Position numbers and translations under genes: made by a program. From the NCBI RefSeq assembly GCF_029227915.1, contig NC_079888.1, positions 1,302,001 to 1,366,000 on the forward strand: 64,000 bases of DNA, written 5' to 3'. The stretch comes from Hydractinia symbiolongicarpus. Lineage: Eukaryota; Cnidaria; Hydrozoa; Anthoathecata; Hydractiniidae. Of the stretch, positions 56,148 to 62,828 are shown one piece after another (position 1 is the stretch's first letter; each line of letters begins with the position of its first letter). The notes beneath the pieces are model-generated. The model was not told where the DNA came from and searched no databases. It saw nothing but the letters and a program-made list of their open reading frames with translations.

Positions 56148-56192
56148 ATGAGCAGCCAAGAGTATCAGAAAGAAGTCGTCGATTCCTTGTGA
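56148..56192 (+). CDS. Fourteen-codon ORF upstream of the ATPase
   Basis: ATG within TATAATAAATG opens a frame for 14 codons (MSSQEYQKEVVDSL) and ends in TGA at 56190-56192. It is in phase with the ATPase 63 bases downstream, so it is either an upstream ORF or an old N-terminal extension closed by a nonsense change. Confidence 0.35.
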   Translation: MSSQEYQKEVVDSL

Positions 56193-56255
56193 GAATCTGT
56201 CAGACTAGTATCCTATACTATTGTCTTGGCGCTAGGCGCGAAAAAGGCTCTTAGA

Positions 56256-56849
56256 ATGGACATTGTCAAAGACCCCCATACGACAATCTTTACTGGACCA
56301 ACAAGTTGTGGCAAGACGCAGCGTGTCCTGGATTTGCTTGAGAACGAGTATAGGCAGCATTTCGACAACATTGTCATTCTCTGCCCTACACTACGCTGGA
56401 GCAAGACCTATCTCGAGAGGTCCTCGCTGTGGAAAGATGACTACGTGTTTCTTATAGATCCCAAGGAGCAGCTGTTCGAGTGGATCGATGAATTCTCGAA
56501 GAAGCGTCTAGCAAAGGATGACACTCTGTTTATCGTTGATGATATGATAGCCGACGAGAGTCTCGACAAAAAGCGACAGCCCTTGCTTGAGCTTGCCATC
56601 AGTGGTAGACATCGCAAACACAGTCTCTGGCTACTAACGCAGTCGTATACCGCCTTGCCGAAGAACCTTCGAAGGCAAAAAAAGCAGTTGTTCATGTGGT
56701 ACCCCCACGAACGATCAGACATGAAACTCGTCGACGAGGAAACAAACATGATCTACGACTGGGAAAACATCAAGGCTCAGCTGGAAAAGTCCAAGCATGC
56801 TTGCTTGTACATAAGACTGGAGCATCCTAAAAGTTACAAGATCGCCTAG
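56256..56849 (+). CDS. A32-like DNA packaging ATPase of the Polinton
   Basis: This 197-residue protein would pump the element's DNA into capsids (FtsK/HerA superfamily). Walker A is GPTSCGKT at residues 14-21, strand/Walker B is TLFIVDD at 90-96, and a conserved SGRHRKHSLWLLTQ segment (116-129) ends in a sensor-type Q. It closes with SKHACLYIRLEHP. I chose the ATG at 56256 (AGAATGG context), because Polinton ATPases usually start just before the P-loop strand; the frame is open further up but only from a TTG. The gene is intact, unlike most neighbours. Oddly, its TAG stop lies inside a copy of the dispersed palindromic repeat (56840-56865), so its last two residues and stop come from that repeat. 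Confidence 0.93.
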   Translation: MDIVKDPHTTIFTGPTSCGKTQRVLDLLENEYRQHFDNIVILCPTLRWSKTYLERSSLWKDDYVFLIDPKEQLFEWIDEFSKKRLAKDDTLFIVDDMIADESLDKKRQPLLELAISGRHRKHSLWLLTQSYTALPKNLRRQKKQLFMWYPHERSDMKLVDEETNMIYDWENIKAQLEKSKHACLYIRLEHPKSYKIA

Positions 56850-56865
56850 CGGCTCAGCAGGAGCA
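56840..56865 (+). repeat. Dispersed Polinton palindromic repeat, copy 1 (short form)
   Basis: It begins GATCGCCTAGCGGC and ends CAGCAGGAGCA. It overlaps the 3' end of the ATPase gene and supplies its stop codon (CCTAG contains TAG at 56847-56849). Confidence 0.8.
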
Positions 56866-56897
56866 TTGTTGGTTAGACTCTTGATATATAAGAAAAG

Positions 56898-57044
56898 ATG
56901 GATAATGAGAGCGTAATTAAAGCTCAGAGCGTAATTAAAGCTGTGTATCAAGCTCTTTTGAGAGCCCATGACAGACTGATAGATGTAGTGGATGATGACG
57001 ATTATAGCAAACTGGTAAACACGACGGACCTCGTAATTTTGTGA
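56898..57044 (+). CDS. Short acidic ORF with an 18 bp tandem repeat
   Basis: The ATG at 56898 follows TATATAAGAAAAG directly. The 48-residue product contains SVIKAQ/SVIKAV, encoded by a direct repeat of AGCGTAATTAAAGCT at 56909-56923 and 56927-56941, and an acidic VVDDDDY stretch. No domain is recognised. It may be a truncated gene; the leader it shares with the next gene is the main support. Confidence 0.4.
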   Translation: MDNESVIKAQSVIKAVYQALLRAHDRLIDVVDDDDYSKLVNTTDLVIL

Positions 57045-57095
57045 CTTTTTGCGAATCACAAAATCCCTAGTTGAGCCTTGTCGTGTATAAGAAAG

Positions 57096-57860
57096 ATGTC
57101 TTCTCAACTTGACCTGTGCAACGCCGTGCCTGCACAGAGACGTAAAAAAACGCCTCGTCGTGATATAAAAGGGTTGCTTTTAAAGCAAACCTTTCAAGAA
57201 CCAAAACATGCTAATCCTCACGATATGTTTGTGACACTAGGTGGAGCTCTTGAGATTGCATACCGTTATAGAAAACCTAAAGCCATCGAGCTTACCAAGT
57301 GGCTAGCACGAAAAGGTATAGAAAAGCTGCAAGATGAAGTACGAGAGAAACGGCAAGATATCGATGAAAAAGACGTAGCCGTTGCGATCCTTGACGAAGA
57401 TCTTGAAGAAAAAGATAGACAACTTGCGGTACAGGAGCAAGAAATCATAGAGCTACGACAGCGACATGTTCCACGTGCGCAAGATCGCCTAGCGGCTCTG
57501 CAAGAGCATTCTCGAAAAGACAACGCGATCATGATTTACCGCAAGCATACTGCACCAGACGATGATCAGTGGCATCGCCTAGCGGCTCAGCAAGAGCACG
57601 AGGCTACAAAAAATATCGTCAGCTTACCACTCCTTGACAAGGGGGTCGATATCGCCCCCCTTCATCCAGACACGATGTTACTGACAGAACCCGGTCTCTA
57701 TTGCTACCTTTTAAGGTGTAAGAAATCCAAGGCAGAACCAATTTACCACTCCTTGACATGCTCGGGAGGTACTTCAACATCTTCCGGCACCAGCATCAAC
57801 TCCTCTGCCACAAAACTACGTTCGGGCGCTCCTGCGGAGACGGGTTCGCCCTTCCGCTGA
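57096..57860 (+). CDS. BRO-N-like coiled-coil protein of the Polinton, C-terminus altered
   Basis: The ATG at 57096 follows GTATAAGAAAG. The 254-residue product has a basic start and a segment DMFVTLGGALEIAYRYRKPK followed by LTKWLARKGIEKL (~residues 44-80), which resembles BRO/MSV199-type DNA-virus proteins. A long charged coiled coil follows (~80-130), then a second short piece LTEPGLYCYLLRCKKSKAEP (~198-217) that looks like the start of a BRO-N domain cut short. Two in-frame copies of the dispersed repeat add DRLAALQEH and HRLAAQQEH. From about 57743 the ORF runs antisense over the integrase 3' end and stops in repeat copy 4 (TGA 57858-57860), so its last ~38 residues are probably not original. 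Function is unknown; DNA binding is plausible. Confidence 0.6.
   Translation: MSSQLDLCNAVPAQRRKKTPRRDIKGLLLKQTFQEPKHANPHDMFVTLGGALEIAYRYRKPKAIELTKWLARKGIEKLQDEVREKRQDIDEKDVAVAILDEDLEEKDRQLAVQEQEIIELRQRHVPRAQDRLAALQEHSRKDNAIMIYRKHTAPDDDQWHRLAAQQEHEATKNIVSLPLLDKGVDIAPLHPDTMLLTEPGLYCYLLRCKKSKAEPIYHSLTCSGGTSTSSGTSINSSATKLRSGAPAETGSPFR
57483..57508 (+). repeat. Dispersed Polinton palindromic repeat, copy 2 (short form)
   Basis: GATCGCCTAGCGGC followed by TCTGCAAGAGCA. It is in frame in the BRO-N-like gene as DRLAALQEH. Confidence 0.8.
57573..57598 (+). repeat. Dispersed Polinton palindromic repeat, copy 3 (short form)
   Basis: CATCGCCTAGCGGC followed by TCAGCAAGAGCA, 90 bases after copy 2 and in the same reading phase (HRLAAQQEH). 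Confidence 0.8.
57624..57758. repeat. 16 bp direct repeat TTACCACTCCTTGACA flanking 103 bp
   Basis: Identical 16-mers lie at 57624-57639 and 57743-57758. The right one is the reverse complement of the integrase 3' end (V-K-E-W-stop on the minus strand). The left one therefore looks like a duplicated integrase tail left behind by a rearrangement between the two convergent genes. Confidence 0.6.
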
Positions 57861-58424
57861 CACTGCCGCTAGGCGACCCATCTGCCAAATAGTACAGAAG
57901 ACGTGTACCAGTCACGATACGATCGAGTCTATACGTCTTTTTGCTCCACCAGGCGTCAGTAGCACGTCTTCTCGCATCACCGTGCTCTTCTCCAGGTTGT
58001 AGCAGGTACAAGTAAAGACCGTCCTCAGGTAACGGCTTTGTGTCCTTTCGGTCTTGCTCCAGGCGATCTTTCACAAACGATACCTCATCCATCTTGATCG
58101 CCTTGTTGGGTTTCATCCCGATCATGGCAGTCTTTGTATTGTTCATGCTTTTTGATTAGGCCTTGTGATTGTGAAATGCGGGTAATCAATCCTTTTAGGT
58201 CCTCGAATATGTCTGAGCCAGCGCAACTGACGAGATAGCCAGTGTAAGACTTTCTTTTTAGGTAGTCCACTGTGCTCAGCGAGCAATTTAACAGCCTTCC
58301 GACCAGTCCATAAATTTTCAGGGGTATAGTAAATACTGCTTAGCTTTTCCGCTTCTTCTAGAGTAATATATGTGCTACGCGCTTTGCTGTTGCTTTCGAC
58401 ATGTTTATTACATATCGAAAACAT
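57743..58424 (-). pseudogene. Polinton integrase lacking its catalytic core
   Basis: The start is the ATG at 58422-58424 (MFSICNKHV), one base after the stop of the preceding minus-strand gene. The N-terminal part (YYTPENLWTGRKAVKLL, then KKKVLHWLSRQ) matches the HTH/zinc-like N-terminal region of Polinton integrases. At 58143-58146 the frame changes through an ATGA overlap. It resumes with MNNTKTAMIGMKPNKAI and a C-terminal domain containing DARRRATDAWWSKKTYRLDRI and LLYYLADG, the usual C-terminal SH3-like part. The ~150-200 residue rve core with its D,D-35-E triad is absent, so the protein could not integrate DNA. Near the 3' end a 49 bp copy of the dispersed repeat interrupts the gene and puts the last SFVAEEL...VKEW segment in another frame. 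The stop is at 57743-57745. Confidence 0.8.
57828..57876 (-). repeat. Dispersed Polinton palindromic repeat, copy 4 (long form, reverse)
   Basis: Read on the minus strand it begins GTCGCCTAGCGGC, contains the internal GTGTCAGCGGAAGGGCGAA also seen in copy 5, and ends CCGCAGGAGC. It lies within the integrase C-terminal coding region and supplies the plus-strand stop of the BRO-N-like ORF. Confidence 0.8.
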
Positions 58425-58425
58425 T

Positions 58426-58830
58426 TTACTCCCATTTGTACGCTGCGAGACCAAGGAGGGCGAAGGATCCAACGATGAACGTCAGTTCACCGTCTTGTTG
58501 TTGCTTGCTGGGCGTGTAGAAGTCGGATAACTTAGGAACCTTCTCGATCGTTGCGATATAGTACTCACGCATGCCTTCATCGAGCTCCTTCAAGCTCTCT
58601 CCAGCTTGCCTTTTCAGCTCTCGTTGATGGTTATACCAATCAATCTTTGCCTGCCGATCTCTTACTCACTGTTGCTGAGCAGCTTGCAGTTGCTCGATCG
58701 CCTTGTCGTGCCTTTTACGCTCGGCCTCACCATGGCCTGACAGCTTACTGAACAAATAGTTACTCCCCGAGAATGCTAGAGCGTTAATCGCAGCACCAGC
58801 CACAAGAACACCGATAGTTGCCATCTTCAT
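58426..58830 (-). pseudogene. Polinton membrane/coiled-coil protein with an internal stop
   Basis: It starts at the ATG at 58828-58830 (MKMATIGVLVAGAAINALAF), one base after the capsid gene stop. An N-terminal hydrophobic segment (~residues 4-22) is followed by a highly charged helix (ERKRHDKAIEQLQAAQQQ). An in-frame TGA at 58666-58668 interrupts it, but the frame continues as a plausible coiled coil. It ends with LSDFYTPSKQQ, a second hydrophobic stretch and TAA at 58426-58428. Without the nonsense codon it would be ~134 residues. It is set head to tail between the capsid and integrase genes. A small virion or membrane protein is likely; the exact role is unknown. Confidence 0.65.
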
Positions 58831-58831
58831 T

Positions 58832-60074
58832 TTAATATTCGACACTGTGAAAACGCCCATCTAAGATGTTCAGCTGAGCATCTTGAAGTAGGAAAACGTA
58901 GCATTTAATATCCCCCGTTGTTCCGTCTGCATTCTTTGTCATATGCAAGGTTATACCGTCTGACAATCTCTGTAATGGCTTTCCAGAACCATGGAGACTA
59001 TGATCAGGTGATGCTCGGAAATCAACAAACAGCGCATAACGCTCAGTCATGAACTGCCCAATCGTCACCTGTGAATCGTGGCTACCGAATAAGTTTACGA
59101 TCTGCTCGAGGTGATCTTTCGGGAGCATCGCGTGCGTGTAGAGCTCATTAGGCTCACCCTTGACAGTAATCGAGATTTTTTCGATCTTGGGGTTGTAGAA
59201 GACCTCATTACCACCCGACGCCTTTTAAACTTTTTGCTGGAGTATCAATTTGCAAATTGTAGCTGGTATCAGCCTTTTTTATCGTGACAACCTTGCTACG
59301 GAGAACCCTTTCATAAGGTAGCGCCAAACGACTATACCGTGACATTGTAGCGCTCGCGAGACTCTCGTTATTAACCTTGTCAAACTCTAACGCGATATTA
59401 GTGATCTTGTACGCACTGTCTGCGGGCTTAGCTGCCGTGTTTCCAACAGCTGGGGTACCAGCATCTTTGATAACGTCACCATATGATGCGAGATGTATAA
59501 CGAATTGCAGCCTATCGTGTAGCCCTGGCTGGTAGAACGGCAAGTCTCGTGTCAATTCAAACATTTTACCGATAGGGATGCAAAAGGTGTTGCCGTAAGC
59601 TGCCACGATCGCTTTTTCTTCATCCGTGCCCACATGATCAGTCGCTTTTACTTGTAGGGCGCGGATTGTACCGTCGTTGGGATTGATCCCCTCTAGGATC
59701 AAGTTGTTTTCCCGATCAAATTTTGGTAGCCAGAGATCCCGGTAGACCGCCAGGGTGCTGAAATCGATAATATTTTGCACCTCGTTGCCATTCAAAGTGA
59801 TACGAAGATCTCGCACCATTGATTTACCTATATTGCTGACGATAGTGCGCTTCGTGTTTGTTCCCGTAAGTTCCAGATCGAAAAGTAGTTTGATACTGCC
59901 TGGAAAAATTACATCGTTCTGCCCCATGTTGGGGATGTCAACATACAAGTCCTCGTTCTGATTAATCGTACTAAGCACATGACTTCCTTTCACACGCTGA
60001 TTCTTCCCTTTCATAGCCATCATTGTTTTAATCTCCGCGTAGGGATCGAGCTTAGTTCCGAATATGTTACTCAT
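58832..60074 (-). pseudogene. Polinton major capsid protein (double jelly-roll), one frameshift
   Basis: It starts at the ATG at 60072-60074 (MSNIFGTKLDPYAEIKTMM). The first frame gives 288 residues with GSIKLLFDLELTG, IVSNIGKSMVRDLRITLNG and YRDLWLPKFDRENN, typical of the Polinton capsid family, and stops at 59208. The protein continues in another frame through LPKDHLEQIVNLFGSHDSQ, ALFVDFRASPDHSLHGSG and LNILDGRFHSVEY to TAA at 58832-58834. The total of 1243 bases is one more than a multiple of three, fitting a single-base insertion (or two-base loss) near 59215-59220, next to the GTCGGGTGG sequence. Length (~413 residues) and order agree with Polinton/adintovirus-type capsids. It is the first of three head-to-tail minus-strand genes. 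Confidence 0.9.
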
Positions 60075-60107
60075 GCTTTATTATTAGCTGATTTTCATTT
60101 CAAATAA
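60075..60107. promoter_or_regulatory. 33 bp divergent intergenic region
   Basis: The only sequence between the capsid gene (minus) and the next gene (plus). It is AT-rich, with AATAATAAAGC before the capsid ATG on one strand and CAAATAAATG at the plus-strand start. It must hold two start regions if both genes are transcribed from here. Confidence 0.5.
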
Positions 60108-60203
60108 ATGCCAATTAATCCAATATACGAAGGAGACGACTTTACGCCAGAGGAAAACATTCCAGACGAGGATTTCAGTAGGCCTGATGCCACGCTAACG
60201 CCA

Positions 60204-60256
60204 GATCACCTGGCGGCCGTGTCAGCGGAAGGGCGAAGCCCGTCTCTGCAGGAGCA
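60204..60256 (+). repeat. Dispersed Polinton palindromic repeat, copy 5 (long form)
   Basis: It begins GATCACCTGGCGGC, contains GTGTCAGCGGAAGGGCGAA and ends TCTCTGCAGGAGCA. It is coding in frame as DHLAAVSAEGRSPSLQEQ. Compared with the short forms it has ~27 extra internal bases. Confidence 0.8.
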
Positions 60257-60596
60257 GCAAGAGCAGGAACAATCCGGCTCAGCACGAGACAGCAAGAGCA
60301 CATGGCAGAGGGAAGAGCTATTAAAATCAAAGGTCGACGATCCTTACGAACACCTTGGTGAGGAGCTGGGGCAGCCAATCGCGAGATATTACAACGAGTT
60401 TGAGGCACGAGGAAACCAGCTTCTTTTCGATGGCATAGAGATCACGAAAAGGGATGGTGAATTGAGGAGCGTTGCCGAGATAAAGAGGAGGTTAGGTACA
60501 AATCGCTTGCGAGCCATCGGTTTTACTGTATATACTACGCCAAACAAAGGTAGTAAAGCAATGGCCCAGAAACTCCTTAACGAGATTGTTCATTTT

Positions 60597-60622
60597 GATC
60601 GCCTAGCGTCTCAGCAACAGAA
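60597..60622 (+). repeat. Dispersed Polinton palindromic repeat, copy 6 (short form, diverged)
   Basis: GATCGCCTAGCGTCTCAGC then AACAGAA. It is in frame as DRLASQQQK. Confidence 0.65.
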
Positions 60623-60686
60623 GGCTGATGATATTGAAATGATGCCGCTGCTCGAGAACGTTCTTGATGAAACGGAGAGTTTGATT

Positions 60687-60712
60687 GATCGCCTAGCGGC
60701 TCCGCAGGAGCA
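60687..60712 (+). repeat. Dispersed Polinton palindromic repeat, copy 7 (short form)
   Basis: GATCGCCTAGCGGC followed by TCCGCAGGAGCA. It contains the perfect hairpin GCTCC-GCA-GGAGC at 60699-60711 and is in frame as DRLAAPQEQE. Confidence 0.8.
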
Positions 60713-61439
60713 AGAGACTCCCTTTGGCGCCAGCTTCACAGAGCGTGAAAGAAGAGGGCTCAACCTCGAGCTTTAATCGCTAAGGGGTAACCTGAAGCAC
60801 CTGAAAAACAAGATGATCTTCTACGACAGCAAGATCGCCAAAACAGAAGCCAAGGTGAGAAGGCTCGAGACGAAGAAAGCTACACCTGGGGCATCCGAGG
60901 AGCAGCTAGCTATCTGGAACGAAGACCTTGGAAAGGCTAGGGAAGAGCTAGAACGACTGCAAGATCTAAAAGAAGCAGTACAAGAAGCACACGGTTTACT
61001 ATCATCTGACACTCAGAGCCAACTGAAAGCTATTAAGGAAACGCTGATGAAAATCGCGGGAGACGATAAATCTCTGACTGAAAAGCTTAGAATCTTGTTC
61101 AAGGAGCAAGGATTACTATAGCTAGCATCGTCTCGGCTGTTGGTCTACTGAATTCCACCATCGTACTCGCAGTTACAGGTGGTGGAGGAGCTGCAGCGGG
61201 AGGAAGTGCCGCAGGGAAGGGTTTCATACAAAAACAGCTGGAAAGACTTGGAAAATTTTTGAAATACCTGGCAGGTAAGGCAGGTGCGGCGCTACCAGGG
61301 ATTATTGGCACGGTTGTCTCGTTCTTTTTCAGAGTAGCAGCGAGAGTTGTCGAATATGTAGCCAAGCATCTATACATGGCGATCGCTGCTGCCGTCGCTT
61401 TTGTTGTGGCCTACGTTGGGAAGGGTGGCAAACTATCGT

Positions 61440-61472
61440 AAATATTGGTGCTCCCGCGGAGCACTAATATTT
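61440..61472 (+). terminator. Strong hairpin at the end of the last Polinton gene
   Basis: Arms AAATATTGGTGCTCC and GGAGCACTAATATTT (one mismatch) flank a CGC loop, overlapping the TAA stop at 61439-61441. It may be a 3'-end or RNA-stability hairpin. Its core resembles the GCTCC/GGAGC core of the dispersed repeat. Confidence 0.5.
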
Positions 61473-61604
61473 CTTTAACCAAATATATATTAGGATCGAT
61501 AATACTCCCGCAGTAACCAAGGTGGTCTTGGTGTCCTCGTGAGGTAAGAATAGACATGAGACAGCTGGACTACAGTGGTAATTCATCGACAACTGCAGGA
61601 GCTT

Positions 61605-61780
61605 ATGGGGCTACCCTACGACCCTGCAAAAAAGTACTTTACCAAAGGCGACTATGACAGCTACTACAAAACTGACGTGTACCAAAGAGTAACTCCTGCA
61701 CTTTGGTCACAAAGTGCATCGGAGTCCTCTTTTGTTTCCCCCCTGGCCAAGTCCGTCTTGCTGACTATGTCTCTGTTGTC
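61605..61780 (+). pseudogene. Unassigned protein fragment, copy 1
   Basis: From the ATG at 61605 the frame reads MGLPYDPAKKYF, then DYDSYYKTDVYQRVTPALW and SESSFVSPLAKSVLL, which looks protein-like for ~55 codons before merging with USP-like sequence. It is repeated in copy 2 at 62829. I do not recognise it firmly; a fragment of another Polinton structural gene is possible, since it lies between Polinton and USP sequence. Confidence 0.35.
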
Positions 61781-62359
61781 TAAATCCACCTCAGTTGTAG
61801 ACCCTTCCGCCTTAACGAGTTCACCGGGCCATCAGTTATCGCTAACAATATCATTACTAACAAAGTAACGACAACAATATCTTGTAATTCATGCCTCTTG
61901 TCTTCCAGTAGGGAGGAAAGTATGTCCATTCTGCCACTCCCTGTTTCAAACAACATAACAGGCTCCATTAAAGCTTTTTTGCAACCAGAATATATGTCTG
62001 GAAATGACAGATGGATGTGCCCACAGTGCTCTTCCCTTCAAGACAGTACCCGGGAAAGTGTCTTACATCCAACTGAAAAGGTTTAACTGTATCCAAGGAA
62101 GATCTGTGAAAAATAATAAATTTGTTTCTTGCCTCGCCCAAGGTCACGACACCCTAAAAGTTTATTCCCATCCTGCGGAGGATATATCATTCACAAACCA
62201 ATATAAATTAACCGCCACTATTAATCACTCAGGCACACTGGCGGCTGGTCACTACTGGGCTTTCATAAGAGATCATGTGATGATAGGGCAGTGATTAGTG
62301 TCAAGCCATCTGATCTAGATAACTCCACAGTGTATGTGCTATTTTTTGTCAAAATCTAA
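61781..62359 (+). pseudogene. USP-type ubiquitin hydrolase C-terminal fragment, copy 1
   Basis: This encodes the C-terminal half of a ubiquitin-specific protease (peptidase C19) domain. Zinc-binding pairs SCNSC and CPQC are present, then the YIQLKRF strand in a shifted frame, and the histidine box with SGTLAAGHYWAFIRD, whose H is the catalytic histidine. The N-terminal half with the catalytic Cys is absent. Compared with copy 2, a deletion replaces the TQCGDIL segment near 62051 and a 24 bp deletion near 62274 removes the WLKCDD region, so no single frame spans it. No introns are evident. Confidence 0.75.
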
Positions 62360-62569
62360 ATAGTGTGAATTCGCACTAAAACGGCCTTGTCTTTGGGTGT
62401 AACGACCCCACTTATAACCCCAGTTCTGTAGGGAGGCTAAGTTGGCTCACTTAGTCAAGCAAATGGCTGGTCCAAAGTGACAACTACCCGTGTAAGGCTG
62501 AGTGTTGGGATCCCGTAACACATGTGGAAAGCTACTGCCAGGTTCACAAGTCCTGGCGCTCGGGTGGTT
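62360..62569 (+). other. Shared noncoding segment after USP copy 1
   Basis: About 210 bp after the USP stop, nearly identical to 63617-63826. It includes GTGTGAATTCGCAC, an imperfect palindrome. No gene, tRNA fold or known element was recognised. Confidence 0.5.
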
Positions 62570-62635
62570 ACATGGCGATCGCTGCTGCCGTCGCTTTTGT
62601 TGTGGCCTACGTTGGGAAGGGTGGCAAACTATCGT

Positions 62636-62668
62636 AAATATTGGTGCTCCCGCGGAGCACTAATATTT
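62636..62668 (+). terminator. Duplicate of the stop-codon hairpin
   Basis: Exact copy of the hairpin at 61440-61472, carried by the tandem duplication. Here it follows only a short fragment of the Polinton gene's 3' end. Confidence 0.45.
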
Positions 62669-62828
62669 CTTTAACCAAATATATATTAGGATCGATAATA
62701 CTCCCGCAGTAACCAAGGTGGTCTTGGTGTCCTTGTGAGGTAAGAATAGACATGAGACAGCTGGACTCTGTAGGCTTAGGGTTAGTGACGGGTATACTGT
62801 GGTAATTCATCGACAACTGCAGGAGCTT

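Larger units (their letters stand above)
60108..61441 (+). pseudogene. Polinton coiled-coil and hydrophobic protein, split by two frameshifts
   Basis: Three consecutive frames read as one protein. 60108-60776 (MPINPIYEGDDFTPEENIPDEDF) is acidic and Gln/Glu-rich. 60813-61121 is a strong coiled coil (KIAKTEAKVRRLETKK, then SSDTQSQLKAIKETLMKIA). From about 61118 to TAA 61439-61441 a third frame gives a Gly/Ala-rich linker and C-terminal hydrophobic segments (LPGIIGTVVSFFF, AIAAAVAFVVAYV). Frame changes lie near 60776-60800 and 61118. In frame, it holds repeat copies 5, 6 and 7. It resembles a conserved structural protein of related Polintons, which I recall but cannot name. A membrane-active virion protein is a reasonable guess only. 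Confidence 0.65.
50524..61780. mobile_element. Polinton/Maverick DNA transposon, decayed, right end not resolved
   Basis: The gene set is diagnostic: protein-primed family B polymerase, A32-like packaging ATPase, retroviral-type integrase remnant and double-jelly-roll major capsid protein, along with several small conserved element proteins. The left limit is placed at the AGGGTAGGGAGG sequence because Polinton ends usually begin with AG and the flank to its right is rich in palindromes. This is an inference, since no matching right terminal inverted repeat is visible. An adenovirus-type cysteine protease, normally present, was not found. Most genes carry frameshifts or stops, while the ATPase is open. 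The right part is broken up by a tandem duplication and a USP fragment. Confidence 0.88.
61374..62569 (+). repeat. Direct tandem duplication, copy 1 (1196 bp)
   Basis: It begins ACATGGCGATCGC inside the last Polinton gene and ends GCGCTCGGGTGGTT. It repeats immediately as copy 2 with near-identical sequence. Relative to copy 2 it lacks ~28 bp near 61571, differs near 62051 and lacks 24 bp near 62274. Confidence 0.9.

Noticed and set aside
56228-56242. Eighth copy of the dispersed repeat (GGCGCTAGGCGCG)
   Set aside because: Only a short reverse-oriented core resembles it, and it may be a chance palindrome.
56226-56255. ATPase start at the TTG at 56226
   Set aside because: TTG is not a usual eukaryotic start, and the ATG at 56256 has good context and fits family length.
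57266-57532. Ser/Arg/Cys-rich minus-strand ORF
   Set aside because: Antisense of the charged coiled coil in the BRO-like gene.
62360-62569. tRNA or small RNA gene in the shared 210 bp segment
   Set aside because: No A/B box pair or cloverleaf could be made out by eye.
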